DNA of 64,000 bases from Sphingomonas pituitosa NBRC 102491. Lineage in GTDB: Bacteria > Pseudomonadota > Alphaproteobacteria > Sphingomonadales > Sphingomonadaceae. The notes beneath the pieces are model-generated. The model was not told the origin of the DNA. It ran no database searches and saw nothing but the letters and a program-made list of their open reading frames with translations. Below, one piece after another: positions 44,416 to 53,284 of this stretch. A program made the translations under genes and the position numbers. Within the stretch, counting starts at the first letter, position 1. Each line of letters begins with the position of its first letter. The stretch spans positions 83,803 to 147,802 of the forward strand of contig NZ_BCYY01000013.1 in the NCBI RefSeq assembly GCF_001598435.1. Reading direction: 5' to 3'.

Positions 44416-45078
44416 TCACGCCACCGGCAGCTCGTACTTCTCGATCACCCATTTCTCTTCCTGGGCGCCGGCGATCCAGTCCTGCATGAACGGATGCTGG
44501 AGCACCGCGAGCATGTAGCTCTGGGCGAACCGCGGCACGGGGAGCGAATAGGTGACGATCCGCGTCACCACGGGGGCGAACATGATGTCGGCTGCGCCGA
44601 ACGCGCCGAACAGGAACGGCTCCTCGCTGCCGTAGCGGGCGCGCGCCTGGGCCCAGAGCTCCATGATCCGCGCGAGATCGGCCTGCACGTCGGCATCGAC
44701 CTGCGCGGCCGGGTAGACCTGGCGCACGTTCATGCTGTGCTTGCTGCGCAGCGCCGTGAAGCTGGAGTGCATCTCCGCCGCCATCGATCGCGCCATTGCG
44801 CGTGCGGCGGGATCCTGGGGCCAGAACAGCGTGTTGCCGGTCTTGTCGTTGAGATACTCGACGATCGCCAGGCTGTCCCACACGACGGCATCGTCGTCCC
44901 AAAGGATCGGCACCTTGCCGGAGGAGGGGGCGAACTCGGCACCCTGGCGGCGCTTGTCCCAGTCCTGATCGTACATCGGCACGACCGTCTCCTCGAAGGA
45001 AAGGCCCGAGAGCTTGCAGGCGAGCCAGCCGCGCAGCGACCAGGAGGAATAGGCCTTGTTGCCGATGATGAGCTTCAT
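44416..45078 (-). CDS. Glutathione S-transferase
   Basis: The 220-residue protein starts MKLIIGNKAYSSWSLRGWLA, with the Ser of SSWS in the position of the catalytic residue. A thioredoxin-like N-domain (SGKVPILWDDDAVVWDSLAI, ending VWDSLAIVEYL) and a helical C-domain (FGAADIMFAPVVTRIVTY) follow. It probably conjugates or isomerises electrophiles with glutathione. The start at 45078 is chosen by homology, since the longer frame upstream lacks similarity. It is divergent from the S9 peptidase gene. Confidence 0.88.
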   Translation of the reverse strand: MKLIIGNKAYSSWSLRGWLACKLSGLSFEETVVPMYDQDWDKRRQGAEFAPSSGKVPILWDDDAVVWDSLAIVEYLNDKTGNTLFWPQDPAARAMARSMAAEMHSSFTALRSKHSMNVRQVYPAAQVDADVQADLARIMELWAQARARYGSEEPFLFGAFGAADIMFAPVVTRIVTYSLPVPRFAQSYMLAVLQHPFMQDWIAGAQEEKWVIEKYELPVA

Positions 45079-45212
45079 GACATCCCGGATAGCGGTGCCC
45101 GGGGAGGACGGCAACCGGTCGAGCCGCCCGGCGTCAAAGGCCATTGCGCATGTTTCGGAATGTTTCCACGCTGCCGCGGCGGCAGGGGGCCGCGAATCGG
45201 GGACGGAACGAC

Positions 45213-47168
45213 ATGCGGAAGAAGTGGAGCCTGTGCGCAGCGGTGGCGCTCGCGGCGATGGGCGGGGCGTGCGGGGCGGCTGGTGCGCAGGAGCAGGCGG
45301 CGGGAACGGCAAGGCCGGCGCCCGCAAGGGTGGACACCGCGGTGTTCGCCGAATTGCCGACGCTCACGGATCCCAAGATCTCCCCCGACGGCAAGCGCGT
45401 GGCCGCGCAGCTGGCGGTGCAGGGCAAGCAATATTTCGCGCTGGTGGCGCTGGACGGCAACGCGAAGCCACTATTGATCGGCACCGGCGAGGCGGACCTC
45501 AACGAATGGCACTGGGTCAATGACGGCTGGCTGGTGATCACCATCGGCAAGACGACGCCGGTCGACGGCGACGAATGGTATATCAAGCGCGCCTTCGGGG
45601 TGAATGCCGCCACCGGCAAGATGGTGCTGCTCAACAGCGCGGAAACCGGCCAGGACGGCGGCACGTTGCTGTGGACCGCGCATGACGGCACGCCGCGCGT
45701 GCTGCTGGCCGCGCAGACTTCGATCTACACCAACGAGGCGGGCTTCTGGCCGAAGGTGGATGAGGTCGACGTCTCGACCGGCCGGCACAAGACCTTGCTG
45801 ACCGGCCGCGAGGGGGTGTTGAACTGGTATGCGGACGGCGCCGGCGTGGTGCGGATGGGCATCGGCAGGAGCATGGACGGCCGCCAGCGGCGCCTGTTGT
45901 ACCGCCCAGGCATCCGCGCGGATTTCCGCACCATCGATCGCGCCAAGGGGCTGCACGATGGGCTGCTGGTGCCGTCGCTGTTCCTGCCGGACCCCGGCAA
46001 GGCGCTGGTGGTGCAGGACGACGACAAGGGTCTCTCCGCGCTGTGGGAGTTCGACCTGGCGACGATGCAGACCGGCAAGCAGGTCTTCGCCTCTCCCGGC
46101 TACGACATCAGCGGTCCGGTGGTCGATCCCGTCACCTCGACGCTGCTCGGGGTGGAGGTGACCGAGAATCGTGCCACCACCCACTGGATCGATCCGGCGA
46201 TGGAGGCGCTGCAGAAGAAGCTGAGCGGCATGGTCCAGGCCGCGCAGGTGGAGATCAGCAGCTTCACCGCCGATCGCTCGGTGGTGATCATCAAGGTCGG
46301 CGATGCGACTGCGCCGGGGGGCTATTTCGTCTATCGCGCCGCGGACGAAACGCTCCAGCCGCTGGCGATGAACAACCAGACGCTGAAGCTGCGCCGTCTC
46401 CACCCGGTGAAGACGATCCGCTACAAGGCGCGCGACGGATTGGAGATCGCCGCCATCCTCACGCTGCCGCGGGGCAGCAACGGCAAGAACCTGCCGCTGA
46501 TCCTCATGCCGCACGGCGGCCCTGCCGCGCGCGACGAGGAGGAATGGGACTGGTGGTCGCAGTTCCTCGCCGATCGCGGCTATGCGGTGATCAAGCCAAA
46601 TTACCGCGGCTCCACCGGCTATGGCACGCCCTTCACCCGCAAGGGCGAGGGCCAATGGGGCCTGGCGATGCAGGACGATCTGAACGATGCGGTGAAGACG
46701 ATGGTCGACCAAGGCATCGCCGATCCCAAGCGAGTGTGCGTCGTCGGCGGCTCCTATGGCGGCTATGCGGCGCTGCGGGCCGCGCAGCGCGACGGCAAGC
46801 TGTTCCGCTGCGCAGTATCGTTCGCCGGCGTTTCCGATCTGCAGCGGCTGCTTGCCTATGATGCGAATGCGCTGGGGCACGAGGCCTCGGCCGACTGGCT
46901 CAAGGCCCAAGCGCCGGATTTCAAGGCGATATCGCCGCTGTTCCACCCGGAGGATTTCTCGATCCCGGTGCTGATCGTGCACGGCAAGAAGGATCGCCGC
47001 GTTCCGTTCAAGCAGAGCAAGCTGATGGCCGAACGCTTGACCGCGGCAGGGAAGACGTTCGAATTCATCGAACAGCCGGAGGGCGACCATTTCTTCACGC
47101 GCCAGGAGGATCGGCTGAGCTTCCTCCAGGCGTTGGAGGCCTTTCTGGCGAAGTACAACCCGGCCTAG
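45213..47168 (+). CDS. S9-family (prolyl oligopeptidase-like) serine peptidase, secreted
   Basis: The 651-residue protein has a signal peptide (LCAAVALAAMGGACGAAGAQ), a beta-propeller region (DPKISPDGKRVAAQLAVQG near its start) and a C-terminal alpha/beta hydrolase domain. The catalytic Ser is in VVGGSYGGYAALRAA, Asp in LIVHGKKDRRVPF and His in PEGDHFFTRQ. Peptidases of this type (acylaminoacyl and dipeptidyl peptidases) act in the periplasm. The ATG at 45213 best fits the signal peptide, and an earlier TTG/ATG would add an unlikely Arg-rich stretch. Confidence 0.9.
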   Translation: MRKKWSLCAAVALAAMGGACGAAGAQEQAAGTARPAPARVDTAVFAELPTLTDPKISPDGKRVAAQLAVQGKQYFALVALDGNAKPLLIGTGEADLNEWHWVNDGWLVITIGKTTPVDGDEWYIKRAFGVNAATGKMVLLNSAETGQDGGTLLWTAHDGTPRVLLAAQTSIYTNEAGFWPKVDEVDVSTGRHKTLLTGREGVLNWYADGAGVVRMGIGRSMDGRQRRLLYRPGIRADFRTIDRAKGLHDGLLVPSLFLPDPGKALVVQDDDKGLSALWEFDLATMQTGKQVFASPGYDISGPVVDPVTSTLLGVEVTENRATTHWIDPAMEALQKKLSGMVQAAQVEISSFTADRSVVIIKVGDATAPGGYFVYRAADETLQPLAMNNQTLKLRRLHPVKTIRYKARDGLEIAAILTLPRGSNGKNLPLILMPHGGPAARDEEEWDWWSQFLADRGYAVIKPNYRGSTGYGTPFTRKGEGQWGLAMQDDLNDAVKTMVDQGIADPKRVCVVGGSYGGYAALRAAQRDGKLFRCAVSFAGVSDLQRLLAYDANALGHEASADWLKAQAPDFKAISPLFHPEDFSIPVLIVHGKKDRRVPFKQSKLMAERLTAAGKTFEFIEQPEGDHFFTRQEDRLSFLQALEAFLAKYNPA

Positions 47169-47491
47169 GCCCTCACATAAACCCAGGCGCGGGTGCCCGA
47201 AGCGAGGGCTACCCGCACCCGGACATAATTCTCGTGTTCATAGACGTCCGCGGCTTCCAGCTCCTCCGGCGTCAGCTGGAAGACCTTGCCCGCGATCGGC
47301 GGGCCGTCGCCGGGGACGAGCGCGCGGTGCGTGTCGATTCCGCTCGCGTCAAGCACCGCGGGGTCGCGGATCTGGATTTCGGTGACGACATAGCCGTGGA
47401 GCACGTCGTCGGTGCCGTCGAGCAGCCGGCCGAACTGGCGCAACTGCACGTGGTCGAGCTGGAGCGTGCCGTAGGAGAAGAGCGCCTCCAC
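47165..47491 (-). CDS. Gamma-glutamylcyclotransferase-like protein
   Basis: The 108-residue protein begins VEALFSYGTLQLDHVQLRQF from a GTG, and FSYGTL is the active-loop motif of GGCT/AIG2-like proteins. It ends YEHENYVRVRVAL and AWVYV, as in that fold. Family members cleave gamma-glutamyl amino acids to 5-oxoproline, but AIG2-like members vary. It starts eight bases after engB ends and converges with the S9 peptidase by four bases. Confidence 0.84.
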   Translation of the reverse strand: MEALFSYGTLQLDHVQLRQFGRLLDGTDDVLHGYVVTEIQIRDPAVLDASGIDTHRALVPGDGPPIAGKVFQLTPEELEAADVYEHENYVRVRVALASGTRAWVYVRA

Positions 47492-47499
47492 GGAGCCGC

Positions 47500-48135
47500 T
47501 CAGCTGATCGCTTCGAGCACCGCGGCGCGCAGCTCCGGCAGACCCATGCCCTTGTCGCTCGACGTGACGAGGATCTCGGGATGCGCGGCGGCGCGCTTGC
47601 GGGCTTCCTCCACCGTGCGCGCGGTGACCTCGGCGAGTTTGCTCGCCTTGATCTTGTCCGTCTTGGTGAGGACGATGCGGTAGCTGACCGCCGCGTTGTC
47701 GAGCATCTCGAGGATCTCGCGATCGACATCCTTGATGCCGTGCCGCGAATCGATCAGCACCAGCGCGCGCTTCAGCTCCTGCCGGCCGCGCAGATAGTCG
47801 TTCACCAGATAGCGCCACTTGCGGACCATGTCCTTGGGCGCCTTGGCGAAGCCATAGCCGGGCATGTCGACCAGGCGGAAGCGCAGCGGCTCTCCCACGT
47901 CGAAGAAGTTCAGTTCCTGCGTCCGGCCCGGCGTGACCGAGGTGCGGGCAAGGCTGTTGCGGTTGGTCAGCGCGTTGATCAGCGACGACTTGCCGACGTT
48001 CGAGCGGCCTGCGAACGCGATCTCCGGGACCGTCGGCACGGGCAGATGCTCCAGCGCGGGCGCGGACTTGAGGAACGCGATGGGGCCGGCGAACAGCTTG
48101 CGCGCGGCTTCGATCTGGTCGGGGTCAAAGGACAT
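47500..48135 (-). CDS. engB: Ribosome biogenesis GTP-binding protein EngB/YihA
   Basis: The 211-residue P-loop GTPase has all G motifs: [50 protein letters not shown] and TSSDKGMG. EngB acts in large-subunit assembly. The intergenic region upstream (190 bases to yidC) contains a palindromic element. Its place after rpmH-rnpA-yidD-yidC is common in bacteria. Confidence 0.96.
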   Translation of the reverse strand: MSFDPDQIEAARKLFAGPIAFLKSAPALEHLPVPTVPEIAFAGRSNVGKSSLINALTNRNSLARTSVTPGRTQELNFFDVGEPLRFRLVDMPGYGFAKAPKDMVRKWRYLVNDYLRGRQELKRALVLIDSRHGIKDVDREILEMLDNAAVSYRIVLTKTDKIKASKLAEVTARTVEEARKRAAAHPEILVTSSDKGMGLPELRAAVLEAIS

Positions 48136-48173
48136 CAGTGTTTCATCTGCCTCAAATAATTAGGCCCTTTCAA

Positions 48174-48304
48174 ATCCTCCCCTGGAAGGGGAGGGGTCGC
48201 GAAGCGACGGAGGGGTGTCGACGGTGCAAGGGCGGTCCTCCGACGCGAACGGGGGCACCCCTCCGTCAGGCCTTCGGCCTGCCACCTCCCCTTGCAGGGG
48301 AGGA
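48174..48304. repeat. Symmetric palindromic intergenic element, family C
   Basis: It consists of several hairpins placed symmetrically: CCTCCCC / GGGGAGG at 48177-48195, GTCGC / GCGAC, a long outer stem GGAGGGGTG / CACCCCTCC, then CAGGCC / GGCCTG and CCTCCCC / GGGGAGG at the far end. No frame is protein-like. It lies between yidC and engB. Confidence 0.75.
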
Positions 48305-48325
48305 TCGTGGAGGGGCGCGCCGTCC

Positions 48326-50044
48326 TCACTTGGCCTTGGCCGTGCTCGGCTTTTCTACCGGGACCTTCATCTCCGGGTGGCGGGCATAGAGCCACTGCTG
48401 CTGGAGAACGGTCAACACGTTCGAGGTGATCCAGTAGAGCTGCAGGCCTACGGCGAACGGCGCCATCAGGAACATCAGCATCCACGGCATGATCGCGAAC
48501 ATCTGCTTCTGCATCTCGTCCATCGGCGCCGGGTTCATCCGCATCTGGAAGAACATCGACACGCCAAGCAACACCGGCACCACGCCGATCGCCAGGAAGC
48601 TGGGCAGGGTGAAGTGGAGATAGCCGAACAGGTTGAGGATCGTCGCAGGATCGGGCGCCGAAAGGTCCTTGATCCACAGCACGAACGGCTGGTGGCGCAT
48701 CTCGATCGTCAGCAGCAGCACCTTGTACAGCGCGAACATGATCGGGATCTGCAGCAGCATCGGCGCGCAGCCGGCGAGCGGATTGACCTTCTCCGCCTTG
48801 TAGAGCTGCATGATCTCCTGCTGCTGGCGCGGCTTGTCGTCCTTGAAGCGCTCCTGGATCGCCTTCATCTTCGGCTGGACCTGGCGCATCCGCGCCATCG
48901 AGGCGAACTGCTTCTGCGCGATCGGGAACAGCAGGCCGCGGATGGTGATCGTCAGCAGGATGATCGCCACGCCAAAATTCTTCACCACGCTGAACAGCCA
49001 GCTGAGATAGGTGAAGATCGGGCGCTCGATGATCTCGAACCAGCCCCAGTCGATCGCGCGCTCGAACTTCGCGATATCGTACTGCTTCTGATAGGCGTCG
49101 AGCAGCTTCACTTCCTTCGCGCCGGCGAAGAAGTGGCTGGTATAGGTCGCTTCCTTGCCCGGGCGGATCGCGATCGGCTGGGCGAGGGCGACGTCGGCCT
49201 GATACTGCTGCGCCGCGGTGCCGCGCTGCTGGATGTTCACCCCGCCGCGCTGGTCCGGAATCGCTGCGGTCAGCCAGTAATGGTCGCTGAAGCCGACCCA
49301 GCCGCCGGTGGTGGCGAACTGCTGGGGCTCGCTCTCGACGCTCTTCCAGTCGACATAGTGCGCTGCGTCGTTGGTCGCGGCGACCGGGCCGACATGCGCG
49401 GCCCACTGGCTGGTATCGGTCGAGCGCTGGCCGCGCGAGATCAGCGTGTAGGGCGTGACCGCCACCGGGGCGCCGCCGCGATTGGCGACGGTCTGGCGGA
49501 CGGTGAACATGTAGTTCGAATCGACGCCGAGCTCGACCGTAAAGGTCTGGCCGGCGCTGTTGGTGGTGGTGAGCTTCACCGGGGTGGCGGGCGTCAGCGC
49601 CTCGCCATCGGCCTTCCACACGGTGTTGCCGTCGGGCGCGCCCGCACCCTGCCAGCCGAACTGGGCGAAATAGCTGCCCTCCGCACCGCTCGGCGAGAGC
49701 AGGCGGATCGGCGGCGAATTCTTCGCGACCGTCTGGTCGTACTGGCGCAGGACGAGATCGTCGATGCGCAGGCCCTTGAGGTTGATCGAGCCCTTCAGCG
49801 CCGGCGTGTCGATGGCGACGCGCGGGCTATCGGCCAGCACGGCCTCCCGCGCGCGAATCGTCTTCGGCGCGTTGGCCGCCGCATCGACGCCGGAATTCGG
49901 CACCGGCTGGAGCTTGCCGTCGACCATCTTCGCGGGGGCTGCCGGCTGCTGCGGGAAAAACCAGTGGCTGATATACGGCCAGCCGAGCAGCACGAGCGCC
50001 GCGAACGCCGCGAAGAGGATGAAGTTCTTCTGTTCTTCTTTCAC
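48326..50044 (-). CDS. yidC: Membrane protein insertase YidC
   Basis: The 572-residue protein has an N-terminal anchor (FILFAAFAALVLLGWPYI), a large periplasmic domain (about residues 40-340), and a conserved five-helix core (WGWFEIIERPIFTYLSWLF, then LTITIRGLLFPIAQKQFASM and GCAPMLLQIPIMFALYKVLL; each at most 20). It inserts and folds inner-membrane proteins with or without SecYEG. The length is as in Gram-negative bacteria. It follows rpmH-rnpA-yidD on the same strand. Confidence 0.97.
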   Translation of the reverse strand: MKEEQKNFILFAAFAALVLLGWPYISHWFFPQQPAAPAKMVDGKLQPVPNSGVDAAANAPKTIRAREAVLADSPRVAIDTPALKGSINLKGLRIDDLVLRQYDQTVAKNSPPIRLLSPSGAEGSYFAQFGWQGAGAPDGNTVWKADGEALTPATPVKLTTTNSAGQTFTVELGVDSNYMFTVRQTVANRGGAPVAVTPYTLISRGQRSTDTSQWAAHVGPVAATNDAAHYVDWKSVESEPQQFATTGGWVGFSDHYWLTAAIPDQRGGVNIQQRGTAAQQYQADVALAQPIAIRPGKEATYTSHFFAGAKEVKLLDAYQKQYDIAKFERAIDWGWFEIIERPIFTYLSWLFSVVKNFGVAIILLTITIRGLLFPIAQKQFASMARMRQVQPKMKAIQERFKDDKPRQQQEIMQLYKAEKVNPLAGCAPMLLQIPIMFALYKVLLLTIEMRHQPFVLWIKDLSAPDPATILNLFGYLHFTLPSFLAIGVVPVLLGVSMFFQMRMNPAPMDEMQKQMFAIMPWMLMFLMAPFAVGLQLYWITSNVLTVLQQQWLYARHPEMKVPVEKPSTAKAK

Positions 50045-50065
50045 CGATAATCCCCGGAAGGAAAC

Positions 50066-50278
50066 TCAAGGAACGGGATCTGGGCCGTGCCCGCCCCATG
50101 GATGGCAGCGCGCAATGCGCCGTAGCGCAAGCCAGCCGCCTTTCACCGCCCCATAGCGGCGAAGCGCCTCGATTGCATAGGCCGAACAGGAAGGCTGGTA
50201 GCGACAGGTGGGCGGCAGGATCAGCGACGGCCCCAGCTGCCAGGCGCGCGCGAGCAGCATGAGGGCCCGCGCGATCAT
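50066..50278 (-). CDS. yidD: Membrane protein insertion efficiency factor YidD
   Basis: The 70-residue protein contains the YidD core [36 protein letters not shown] and GGHGPDPVP. It assists YidC-dependent membrane insertion. It overlaps rnpA by four bases and is followed by yidC after about 21 bases, the standard order. Confidence 0.95.
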   Translation of the reverse strand: MIARALMLLARAWQLGPSLILPPTCRYQPSCSAYAIEALRRYGAVKGGWLALRRIARCHPWGGHGPDPVP

Positions 50279-50634
50279 GATTCGACCTTGGGATCGGCCT
50301 TGGGCCGAATGCGCCGAAGCGCCTTGGCGAGTTCCGCCTTCAGATCGGCATAGGGGCGTTCGATTCCGCCCATCCGGCCGATCAGCACATGGTCCGCGCC
50401 GGCAATGCCTGCCTCGGGCAGGATTTCGCGCGCGAGCATGCGAAAGCGCCGCTTCATCCGGTTACGGATAACGGCGTTGCCAACTTTCTTGGATACGGTA
50501 ATGCCGATCCGCATCGACGGATCGGCATCGTTCCGTTCGCGCACCAGCAGGACGAAACCGGGCATCGGTGCCCGCTTTCCCCCGTTGGCGGCGAGATAGT
50601 CCTTGCGCTGCGTGAGCCGGTCGAGGCTCAGCAA
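50275..50634 (-). CDS. rnpA: Ribonuclease P protein component
   Basis: The 119-residue basic protein has the RnpA signature [20 protein letters not shown] (then KRRFRML) and begins [16 protein letters not shown]. No ATG or GTG fits, so the TTG at 50634, 15 bases after the rpmH stop, is chosen. A start inside rpmH cannot be ruled out. It binds RNase P RNA for tRNA 5'-end maturation. It overlaps yidD by four bases. Confidence 0.92.
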   Translation of the reverse strand: MLSLDRLTQRKDYLAANGGKRAPMPGFVLLVRERNDADPSMRIGITVSKKVGNAVIRNRMKRRFRMLAREILPEAGIAGADHVLIGRMGGIERPYADLKAELAKALRRIRPKADPKVES

Positions 50635-50648
50635 GGGCGTGTCGGTGC

Positions 50649-50783
50649 TTACGCCGACAGCTTCTTGCGGCCGCGGGCGCGGCGGGCGCGGATCACATTG
50701 CGACCGCCCGGGGTCGCCATCCGTGCACGGAAGCCGTGCCGGCGCGCACGCACCAGGTTGCTCGGCTGAAAGGTCCGCTTCAT
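50649..50783 (-). CDS. rpmH: 50S ribosomal protein L34
   Basis: This 44-residue, strongly basic protein reads [20 protein letters not shown] at the start and ends [11 protein letters not shown], as in L34. It is the head of the rpmH-rnpA-yidD-yidC operon on the minus strand, and no other gene product is encoded between it and the truncated comM gene on the plus strand. Confidence 0.97.
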   Translation of the reverse strand: MKRTFQPSNLVRARRHGFRARMATPGGRNVIRARRARGRKKLSA

Positions 50784-51021
50784 CGCTCATCCTCGAGTAT
50801 CTAGAACGTAAAAGGGCCGCCACAGGGGCGGCCGCGTGTCGAGCGCCCTTACGGGGAAGCAGCGGCCGAGTCAACGCGGGATGCGGAGTTTGGGCGACTT
50901 CAGAGCACATTGCCGCACAGATGGGAGGGGTGTGTTGCGAGTGCAAGACGCCCTGAGACGATCGTGCCGCTTCCGTATCGAGGAAAAGTCGCTATGCTCT
51001 CATTTCGGGGAGGGGGCTCTC

Positions 51022-51972
51022 TTGGTCGCCAGCGTTTCGACGGTTGCCTATCTGGGATTGGAAGCCCGTGCGGTAGAGGTGCAATGCAACCTCGTCGCCG
51101 GGCTGCCGAAGTTCGTCGTCGTCGGCCTGCCCGACAAGGCGGTGGCGGAGAGCCGCGAGCGCGTGCGCGCGGCGATGGCGGCGATCGGGCTGGCGCTGCC
51201 GCCCAAGCATATCGTGCTGAACCTCTCGCCCGCCGACCTGCCCAAGGAGGGATCGCATTTCGACCTGCCGATCGCGCTGGCGCTGCTGGCGGCGATGGGC
51301 GTGGTCGATGCCGAGACGATCGCAGGCTATGTCGTGGTGGGCGAGCTCGCGCTGGACGGGCGGATCGCGCCGTCGCCGGGCGTGCTGCTCGCGGCGATGC
51401 ATGCGGGCGAGACCGGCAAGGGGCTGGTCTGCCCCGCCGCGCAGGGGCCCGAGGCGAGCTGGGCGGGGCAGGTGGAAGTCCTCGCTGCGCCGGACCTGAT
51501 CGCGCTGCTCAACCACTTCAAGGGCAACCAGATGCTCCCCGGCCCGGTGCCGGGCGAGGTCGATCCGCCGGGGCAGGGGCCGGATCTTGCGCAGGTGAAG
51601 GGGCAGGAAACGGCCAAGCGCGCGCTGGAAATCGCGGCGGCCGGGGGCCACAACCTGCTGTTTGTCGGCCCCCCAGGGGCGGGCAAGTCGCTGATGGCGG
51701 CGTGCCTGCCGGGCATCCTGCCACCGCTGGAGGCGGCCGAGGCGCTGGAGGTGTCGATGGTCGCCTCGGTCGCCGGCACCCTGCAGGGCGGGCGGCTGAC
51801 CCGCACCCGGCCGTTCCGCAGCCCGCACCATTCGGCCTCGATGGCGGCGCTCACCGGCGGCGGTCTGAAGGTGAAGCCGGGCGAGGTGAGCCTCGCGCAT
51901 CTCGGCGTGCTGTTCCTCGACGAACTGCCCGAGTTCCACAGCATTATGGATCAGAGGGGACCTCGGCTCTAA
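51022..51972 (+). pseudogene. comM: comM/yifB (Mg-chelatase-like ATPase), truncated at its 3' side by an insertion
   Basis: Family members are about 500 residues and this one stops after 316. The TTG at 51022, behind GGGGAGGGGG, starts the typical VASVSTVAYLGLEARAVEVQ. The domain continues through HFDLPIALALLAAMG, the Walker A VGPPGAGKSLMAA and the Walker B-like VLFLDELPEF. The next expected sequence (a Leu/Arg-rich helix of the AAA+ domain) is replaced by HSIMDQRGPRL and a stop. The break is at about 51937-51945. The missing C-terminal third should lie beyond the window if an element inserted here. ComM is a helicase used in natural transformation. Confidence 0.9.
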
Positions 51973-51998
51973 ACAGCCGCCTCCCCCATCGGCCGTAA

Positions 51999-52020
51999 GC
52001 TTATCCTGCATCGCATAAGC
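51999..52020. repeat. Inverted repeat near the left junction of the island
   Basis: GCTTAT and ATAAGC are separated by ten bases (CCTGCATCGC) about 60 bases inside the break in comM, followed by an A/T-rich run (GATAAAAAACC). It could be part of an element end or a recombinase-binding site. It cannot be assigned without the other end. Confidence 0.4.
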
Positions 52021-52129
52021 GATAAAAAACCAACAACTTTTTAGCGAAACAGGCGGTTAGCACCAAACGCTTCCGTAGCCCGACCCGTGTGGCCGCCTCC
52101 GAAGGAGACGGATCATGGAAACGTCAGGA

Positions 52130-53218
52130 TCAATCGAGTGCTGGGGCCGAATGCGGCAGTCCGCCCGGCTCATACTCACCGCCATCACGATCATCGCCTG
52201 GAGCACGTTCGACCAAGTCCTTGCTGCCCCGGTGGAGCGGATTTTCCCTCCACACGAATTGCTCGACCATCGTCAATCCGGGGGTGCTGTCATCCAGCTG
52301 ATCACCCTTCGATCCAATGCGGCCCTGCACAGTGATACCGTGAACTCCACGAATTCCGCCAGCGGACGTGATGAGCATGCCCTCGGCCCTGACCTGGCGA
52401 GCGCGCAAGGGAGCGAGGTGCAAAAGCTGCTGCTGCGAACCGATGGTTTTCCCAGCGTAATCGTGAAAGGAAATGCTGTCGATCTGCACAAACAGATGGC
52501 GGCCAGTCGCTCCGCCCATGTTCTGGACAGTGATGGTCATCGGCAGGGGGTTGCCAGCTTCAACCACCTCCTGCCACTTGTCGATCAGAGTGATGGCGAT
52601 GACCACACACCGCGGTCGCATGCGTTCATCGAAGTCCTTGGCGAATATCAGCAGGTTGCCAGCGGCGATTTCATTCGCGCGGGCGGCAAAGGTGTTAGCC
52701 TCGGCAGCACGCTCATTGGCTTCAGCGGCAGCCTGCAGGCCTTGAGTGGCAATCCCGTTCGCCACGGTCGAGTGTCCAATCGCCTCCTCGGCCAATCCAA
52801 GCGCCTTTCGGGTCGATACGACCCCGTGAACCGCGAAGCCAAGAGACACAACGACAAGTACGGTGCCGACGAGGCCAAGCCATACCTGGAAACCGCTCCA
52901 GTCAGCGGCATCCCGCGCCGCTTGCGCAGCATACCACTGGGCGCAAAGGTCACTTTGCAAATTCTTCTCATTGGCCTTGCAGGGTTGCTGTATTGGATTG
53001 GCTGGCGCTTGCTGGGTTGGGGTCTGCGCTACGGCTGGTGGGGTGCCATGATCATTGCCCTGGTTGTCGCCGGCACGGGCTCTGTCGCCATTTTCGGGCT
53101 GACCTACACCTCCACGTGTATGTGGAACTCCGTTTGCTTTAGCGAAGACAACTGATGGCGGGCTAACCGACGAAATGGCAGCGAAGCCGATAGCGAGTAC
53201 GATTCGGAGTGAGCGCAT
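52130..53218 (-). CDS. Exported, membrane-anchored coiled-coil protein of unknown function
   Basis: The 362-residue protein has an N-terminal signal peptide (VLAIGFAAISSVSPPSVVFA), a Gln/Pro-rich low-complexity stretch, one TM (VWLGLVGTVLVVVSLGFAVH), an Ala-rich coiled coil (ALGLAEEAIGHSTVANGI, then AAEANERAAEANTFAARANE) and a C-terminal beta-rich part (PMTITVQNMGGATGRHLFVQ). I do not recognise a family. Proteins with this layout occur as cargo in mobile regions. The plus strand also has a long frame here, but it lacks a signal and domain logic, so the minus strand is preferred. Confidence 0.62.
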   Translation of the reverse strand: MRSLRIVLAIGFAAISSVSPPSVVFAKANGVPHTRGGVGQPENGDRARAGDNQGNDHGTPPAVAQTPTQQAPANPIQQPCKANEKNLQSDLCAQWYAAQAARDAADWSGFQVWLGLVGTVLVVVSLGFAVHGVVSTRKALGLAEEAIGHSTVANGIATQGLQAAAEANERAAEANTFAARANEIAAGNLLIFAKDFDERMRPRCVVIAITLIDKWQEVVEAGNPLPMTITVQNMGGATGRHLFVQIDSISFHDYAGKTIGSQQQLLHLAPLRARQVRAEGMLITSAGGIRGVHGITVQGRIGSKGDQLDDSTPGLTMVEQFVWRENPLHRGSKDLVERAPGDDRDGGEYEPGGLPHSAPALD

Positions 53219-53284
53219 ACCGGCTTAATTGGGGCATGGCAGTTTCCGTCGCGTTAAAGATAATCGAAGGACGATATCACGCCT

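Noticed and set aside
52115..53155. Long plus-strand frame opposite the unknown exported protein
   Set aside because: It is antisense to a frame with a signal peptide, TM and coiled coil. Its own protein lacks a signal or domain logic, and its hydrophobic end is the antisense of the Gln/Pro-rich stretch.
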